Positions 8,157-10,941 of a DNA stretch of 10,941 nt are shown in pieces; positions within the stretch are counted from its first letter, which is position 1; every line of letters starts with the position of its first letter. The position numbers and the translations under genes were made by a program. The notes beneath the pieces were generated by a model. It made no database searches. It saw only the letters and a list, made by a program, of their open reading frames with translations, and was not told the origin of the DNA. This DNA comes from Paracoccaceae bacterium (GTDB lineage: Bacteria > Pseudomonadota > Alphaproteobacteria > Rhodobacterales > Rhodobacteraceae). Location: positions 1 to 10,941 of the forward strand of contig DLZA01000416.1 in NCBI GenBank assembly GCA_003447515.1, read 5' to 3'.

Positions 8157-8891
8157 TCAGATGATCACTCCCCCCTCGGTGTCATCTCCCGTTGCTAGCT
8201 TAAGCGCCTTCATGTCCTTAACTTTAAAGTTTCTGCGATCTGAAAACTCTAAAATACCTTTATTTTTAAACGAAGTGATCTGACGGCTGACAGTTTCGAT
8301 AGTTAAGCCTAGATAATTTGCAATTTCTTCTCTGGTTAGTGGTAGGGATAATTTTGGTTTCATACCATGCAAACTTTCATTGTGCTGCCTTCTCACAAGC
8401 ATTTCTATAAATGTCGCAATTTTTTCCTGCGCTGTTTTTCGCCCTAACAGAAGCATCCACTCGCGTGCAGCATTTAATTCATCCAGTGCCATTTCTGCCA
8501 AACGATCCGCGAGGCTTGGAGTGGAAGAAATTAACGCTTCGAACGGTTCCCTTCGAAAACAACAAAGAGTAACATCGGTTACAGCGCAGATATCGAAATC
8601 AATTTTTTCACGACCAGGTCGGCCAATAAAATCCGACCCAAATAAAAGACCAACTAATTGGGTTCGCCCATCCTCAAGTGTTTTACCAAGAGTTGCCACC
8701 CCTTGCACCACTGAAGCGACGTAATCAAAGTTATCGCCTTGCCATAGAATTGGTTCGCCGGCGACATAATTTTTGTAAAACTTCATTTTCTCAAGTACGA
8801 GAAGTTCGTTCTCATCGCACCGCGCACAGACTGCCCGATGGCGGATCGGACACTCTATACATTGTATATGTGTGTTTGGAAAAATATTCAT
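8157..8891 (-). CDS. fnrL: Oxygen-sensing Crp/Fnr-family regulator FnrL
   Basis: A 244-residue transcription factor that, by family knowledge, dimerises on a [4Fe-4S] cluster at low oxygen and binds TTGAT-N4-ATCAA. Likely cluster ligands are Cys11, Cys14 and Cys22 (CX2C-X7-C, in CIECPIRHRAVC) plus internal Cys102; Cys25 is a further N-terminal cysteine. A cyclic-nucleotide-type beta-roll (about 30-115), the dimer helix (about 125-150) and a C-terminal helix-turn-helix follow. Its recognition helix, LGLTIETVSRQI, carries Glu199, Ser202 and Arg203, the residues that read the FNR half-site. The open frame extends to 8942, but the ATG at 8889-8891 gives the family N terminus; the upstream extension would run through the FNR box and is unlikely. 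No good ribosome site precedes this ATG. It is divergent from hemN, and its own upstream FNR box suggests autoregulation. Confidence 0.95.
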   Translation of the reverse strand: MNIFPNTHIQCIECPIRHRAVCARCDENELLVLEKMKFYKNYVAGEPILWQGDNFDYVASVVQGVATLGKTLEDGRTQLVGLLFGSDFIGRPGREKIDFDICAVTDVTLCCFRREPFEALISSTPSLADRLAEMALDELNAAREWMLLLGRKTAQEKIATFIEMLVRRQHNESLHGMKPKLSLPLTREEIANYLGLTIETVSRQITSFKNKGILEFSDRRNFKVKDMKALKLATGDDTEGGVII

Positions 8892-8895
8892 TTGC

Positions 8896-8909
8896 TTGAT
8901 CTGTATCAA
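8896..8909 (+). promoter_or_regulatory. FNR/FnrL box shared by hemN and fnrL
   Basis: A perfect TTGAT-N4-ATCAA site (spacer CTGT) centred at 8902.5. It lies 40.5 bp before the A of the hemN start codon, the class II FNR activation distance if hemN transcription starts at its ATG. It lies only 4 bp before the fnrL start, downstream of any plausible fnrL promoter, where a bound regulator would be expected to repress. The site is seen; the dual effect is inference. Confidence 0.92.
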
Positions 8910-8930
8910 TCTGGTCCATTTGATAATTAC

Positions 8931-8936
8931 TACAAT
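8931..8936 (+). promoter_or_regulatory. Candidate hemN -10 element
   Basis: TACAAT, a 5/6 match to TATAAT, ends 6 bp before the hemN ATG. Together with the FNR box centred 40.5 bp before that ATG, which replaces a -35 element, it puts transcription start at or within one or two bases of the A of the start codon. No Shine-Dalgarno sequence lies between this element and the ATG. A leaderless hemN message is therefore predicted. Confidence 0.6.
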
Positions 8937-8960
8937 AAGCAAATGAAACAGACTTTACAA
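8932..8960 (-). promoter_or_regulatory. Candidate fnrL promoter (weak sigma-70 type)
   Basis: On the minus strand TTGTAA (8955-8960) and TATTGT (8932-8937) are separated by exactly 17 bp, each a 4/6 match to the -35 and -10 consensus. The -35 lies inside the first codons of hemN, and the -10 overlaps the hemN -10 on the opposite strand. The predicted leader contains the shared FNR box. Weak matches of this kind occur by chance in AT-rich DNA, so this is a suggestion only. Confidence 0.35.
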
Positions 8961-10289
8961 CAAGACATCATAACACATTTTTCTGCGCGAGTGCCGCAGT
9001 ATGCCAGTTATCCTCCAGTTAATTATTTTCACGACAATATAGATAAATTCATACAAGGTAGATGGTTGCGCCAAGTGGCGTCTGATGAGCCTATATCCCT
9101 GTACGTTCATATCCCATTTTGCAAACAAATTTGCTGGTTTTGCGCATGCCGAACCCAAGGCATCACCAGTTTGGGACCACTGCACCTTTATGTGCAAGCA
9201 TTATGTCAGGAATTAAATCTTATTTCTGAAAGTTTGCCACAGTATCCAAATTTAATTAGACTTAGTTTAGGAGGTGGTACGCCAACTATTTTACCAGCTG
9301 ATCTAGCAACTAAGTTACTTGAAAAAATTTTCACCGTGTTCAAGCCCAGTGCGAACTTCGAATTTTCAGTTGAGATCGATCCGACTGATGCATCAGAAGA
9401 TGTTCTCCAAACCTTTGCAAATTTTGGTATGAATCGCGCCAGTATTGGGGTGCAGGATTTCGAACCAACAGTTCAGACGGCAATTGGCAGAAAACAGTCT
9501 TATGGTGAGACACAGAACGTAATAAAAATTTTAAGAAGAAGTAAAGTTAAAAACTTAAATGTGGATTTAATTTATGGTTTGCCTTATCAAACCAAAGCCA
9601 GTTTCAAGCGCACTCTCGCAAAGGTCGCGGCCCTAGATCCGGATCGCATTGCACTGTGTGGCTTTGCCTATGTACCTTGGATGTCAAAACGTCAGGTAAT
9701 GATAAACACAACCCTGCTGCCTGACAATCAAGCACGTTTTGAGCTTTTTGTTCAAGGACAAAAATTCTTTGTGGAAAAAGGTTTTATGCCAATTGGTATA
9801 GATCATTTTTCAAAACCTCACGATGGATTGGCCAAAGCTGCAAAGCAAGGCCGGTTACAGCGAGATTTTCAAGGCTACACCGAAGACACCTCTTCAGTTT
9901 TGATCGGTGTCGGTGCTTCGTCCATATCCAAATTCCCCCAAGGTTACGTTCAAAACCATCCGGTTACATCAGATTACACTCAATCGATATTTCAGTCTGG
10001 ACCAATCATTTGCAAAGGCTATGTGTTGAACGATCACGACAAACTAATTGCGAAATTGATAGAAAGCTTAATGTGCTACTTTGCCGTAAGCAGCTCGCAA
10101 TTGATAAGTGAATTTCCCCAACAAAAAACTGAAATTCAAATTGCGCTTTGCAAGCTTAAGGAGAGATTTTCAGAAGTCTGCAGTTATGAAAGTGGGCAAT
10201 TAATAATCTATCCAGAGGCCAGAGGAATGATAAGGGTGATAGCAAATTATCTAGACAAATTTTCAACAAAAATTAATCCAACCCAATAG
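8943..10289 (+). CDS. hemN: Oxygen-independent coproporphyrinogen III dehydrogenase HemN (HemZ)
   Basis: A 448-residue cytoplasmic radical-SAM enzyme that converts coproporphyrinogen III to protoporphyrinogen IX without oxygen. The radical-SAM cluster motif is CKQICWFC (Cys60, Cys64, Cys67), followed by Cys69, in the HemN context LYVHIPFC...WFCAC. Also present are GGGTPT (110-115, SAM binding), EIDP (Glu145), SIGVQDF (168-173), DLIYGLPYQT (208-217), the GVGASSISKFPQGY segment and a C-terminal HemN domain. Length is close to the 457 residues of E. coli HemN, so this is a true HemN rather than HemW. The frame is open upstream to 8838, but the ATG at 8943 gives the family N terminus (SARVPQYASYPP); the upstream part is shadow of fnrL. 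Expected to be activated by FnrL. The message is probably leaderless. Confidence 0.96.
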   Translation: MKQTLQQDIITHFSARVPQYASYPPVNYFHDNIDKFIQGRWLRQVASDEPISLYVHIPFCKQICWFCACRTQGITSLGPLHLYVQALCQELNLISESLPQYPNLIRLSLGGGTPTILPADLATKLLEKIFTVFKPSANFEFSVEIDPTDASEDVLQTFANFGMNRASIGVQDFEPTVQTAIGRKQSYGETQNVIKILRRSKVKNLNVDLIYGLPYQTKASFKRTLAKVAALDPDRIALCGFAYVPWMSKRQVMINTTLLPDNQARFELFVQGQKFFVEKGFMPIGIDHFSKPHDGLAKAAKQGRLQRDFQGYTEDTSSVLIGVGASSISKFPQGYVQNHPVTSDYTQSIFQSGPIICKGYVLNDHDKLIAKLIESLMCYFAVSSSQLISEFPQQKTEIQIALCKLKERFSEVCSYESGQLIIYPEARGMIRVIANYLDKFSTKINPTQ

Positions 10290-10471
10290 TAAATTAATTC
10301 ACTTAAACACAGGCCTGGTAATTTTTTGATCGAATACATTTAGACTTTCTTCAAGATTTGATCTGGATCAATTTCTTTACCAAGCTGTGATGTCAATCAA
10401 GTTTAACGACAAGAAATTGCACTAACAATTGTCATGAAATCTATTCGCCGCCCAAATGGAGATTTACCACG
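10290..10471. other. Intergenic region with FNR box between hemN and the small membrane protein gene
   Basis: 182 bp. It holds an FNR box at 10358-10371 and a GGAG ribosome site at 10458-10461 for the following small gene. Just after hemN a CAGGCCTG palindrome followed by a T run (10310-10327) is only vaguely terminator-like: it has no loop, and the flanking AAATTA/TAATTT arms are 22 nt apart. No other gene is visible. Confidence 0.5.
10358..10371 (+). promoter_or_regulatory. FNR/FnrL box upstream of small membrane protein gene
   Basis: A third perfect TTGAT-N4-ATCAA palindrome (spacer CTGG), centred at 10364.5, 69 bp downstream of the hemN stop and 100 bp upstream of the 36-codon gene. Class II spacing would start transcription near 10406. 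The -10 there is poor (nothing better than 3/6 at the expected place), so either the promoter is weak or the start lies elsewhere. Its direction of action is inferred from the gene that follows. Confidence 0.85.
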
Positions 10472-10582
10472 ATGGAAAGTATATTTTTAGATCCTTTTAC
10501 TTATCTTTTCTCTGGTGCTACCATAGTCACCACAGTGTATATTTTGGCGCTGCTTTACGTCACATTTTTTCCGAAAGGTTAA
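10472..10582 (+). CDS. Small single-span membrane protein, FNR-box-preceded, unknown function
   Basis: A 36-codon open frame beginning MESIFLDPFTYLFS. One continuous hydrophobic helix follows (GATIVTTVYILALLYVTFF, residues 15-33), and the protein ends PKG. GGAG lies 10 nt before the ATG. I do not recognise it. Size and topology resemble the small accessory subunits of terminal oxidases, such as CcoM of Pseudomonas stutzeri cbb3 or CydX of the bd oxidase, and its position in an FnrL-controlled oxidase neighbourhood fits such a role. There is no clear residue-level match, so this remains a hypothesis. It is convergent with and overlaps by 4 nt the broken minus-strand gene. The chance that a 36-codon frame is noise is reduced by the ribosome site, the FNR box and the clean membrane helix. 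Confidence 0.6.
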   Translation: MESIFLDPFTYLFSGATIVTTVYILALLYVTFFPKG

Positions 10583-10799
10583 AAATGTGTAAAAATATAG
10601 CAGATTGAGTAATCATCGTATTCAAAAGAAAAAATTGCCTCTGGCTGATATCCAATTCTGCTTATTGCACTTACAACCTCTGTTTTCAGTTGACCCAGGC
10701 TACGATCAAAAAGGGGTAATATTCCGCTCTTTGGACGTGGACTCGTAGGACTTCTTAAAACAAAAGTTTCAACTCTTCCGCAATTTTGTTCATTTTTGT
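10579..10799 (-). pseudogene. 3' fragment of unknown gene truncated by IS insertion
   Basis: An open minus-strand frame of about 73 codons (stop TAA at 10579-10581) runs without interruption into the left end of an insertion sequence at 10800. The nearest ATG codons (10831-10833 and 10810-10812) lie inside the IS, so the true N terminus has been displaced or lost. The remaining sequence includes RVETFVLR, ILPLFDRSLGQLKTEVVSAI and ends EAIFSFEYDDYSICYIFTHF. This alternation of strands with an acidic C-terminal stretch is vaguely like small alpha-beta barrel proteins of the DUF6176 kind, but the likeness is too weak to name it. The upstream part of the gene should lie beyond the IS, outside the window. 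It could also be an unexpressed open frame. Confidence 0.45.
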
Positions 10800-10941
10800 G
10801 GCTTTGTTGCATAAATGGGCTGATGTGATTCACTGTATGAAACCAGCGTGATAGCTGAGTGGGATGAGCAGTTGGCCCCTACGAAGTACAAGACCAAGAA
10901 TTGGTCGTCTTACAATGACAGCTTGAAGCAGCTTGGATCGT
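10800..10941 (+). mobile_element. Left end of an IS5-family (IS903-group) insertion sequence
   Basis: GGCTTTGTTGCATAAATG at 10800-10817 is nearly identical to the terminal inverted repeat I know for the IS903 branch of the IS5 family (GGCTTTGTTGAATAAATC). A transposase frame of the matching family begins within 50 bp. The right end lies outside the window. IS903-type elements usually make a 9-bp target duplication, so 10791-10799 (CATTTTTGT) should recur after the far end. The boundary is read from sequence recall, not from a database comparison. Confidence 0.85.
10848..10941 (+). CDS. IS5-family transposase, N-terminal part (cut by window edge)
   Basis: The frame ending at 10941 encodes KYKTKNWSSYNDSLKQLGS, the characteristic N terminus of IS5/IS903-group DDE transposases (KT.NW..YN..L..RGSL). 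The catalytic DDE residues lie outside the window. The frame is open from 10824. It has no ATG before the conserved block, so the GTG at 10848-10850 is the likeliest start, although no clear ribosome site precedes it; an ATG at 10837 is in another frame and stops after four codons. A small 5' defect cannot be excluded. Confidence 0.8.
   Translation, partial: MIAEWDEQLAPTKYKTKNWSSYNDSLKQLGS

Noticed and set aside
8838..8942. N-terminal extension of hemN by 35 codons
   Set aside because: It overlaps the fnrL coding region and crosses the shared FNR box. HemN homologues start near the ATG at 8943.
8892..8942. N-terminal extension of fnrL by 17 codons
   Set aside because: It would be translated through the FNR box and adds a hydrophobic stretch absent from FnrL proteins; the ATG at 8891 matches the family.
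10291..10327. Terminator-like sequence after hemN (CAGGCCTG then T run)
   Set aside because: The GC palindrome has no loop, and the flanking AAATTA/TAATTT arms are short, AT-only and 22 nt apart; not a convincing hairpin.

Overview
The window reads as an alphaproteobacterial chromosome segment, most likely from a comparatively AT-rich member of the Rhodobacterales (Roseobacter-like). The evidence is a cbb3-oxidase structural operon, ccoNOQP, followed by its assembly operon, ccoGHIS. Next to these sit an FnrL-type regulator with the CX2C-X7-C iron-sulfur motif and a divergent hemN. The species call is inference from protein character and gene order.

Layout. Positions 1-346 hold a strong intrinsic terminator (81-115) and about 230 bp without a convincing gene. 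Positions 347-8050 (minus strand) carry ccoN, ccoO, ccoQ, ccoP, then a 97-bp gap, then ccoG, ccoH, ccoI and ccoS; almost all junctions abut or overlap. Positions 8051-8156 are the ccoN control region with a perfect FNR box. fnrL (minus, 8157-8891) and hemN (plus, 8943-10289) are divergent and share one 51-bp control region with a second perfect FNR box. After hemN a third perfect FNR box (10358-10371) precedes a 36-residue single-membrane-span protein (10472-10582) that I do not recognise. The right edge is a fragment of an unknown minus-strand gene cut off by the left end of an IS5-family (IS903-like) element starting at 10800.

How the genes work together: FnrL is expected to sense low oxygen through a [4Fe-4S] cluster and to switch on the high-affinity oxidase (CcoNOP plus the small CcoQ), its copper-handling and assembly machinery (CcoGHIS), and the oxygen-independent coproporphyrinogen dehydrogenase HemN, which keeps haem synthesis going when the oxygen-dependent enzyme cannot. 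The oxidase needs five haems and CuB per complex, so regulator, haem supply, copper supply and structural genes form one microaerobic module.

The core module is well known. The least explained items are: (1) the FNR-box-preceded microprotein; (2) the fnrL-hemN promoter architecture, where FNR box, -10 element and hemN start codon are spaced as for a leaderless, class II FNR-activated transcript, with a candidate opposing fnrL -10 element at almost the same bases; (3) the IS junction that truncates an unknown gene.
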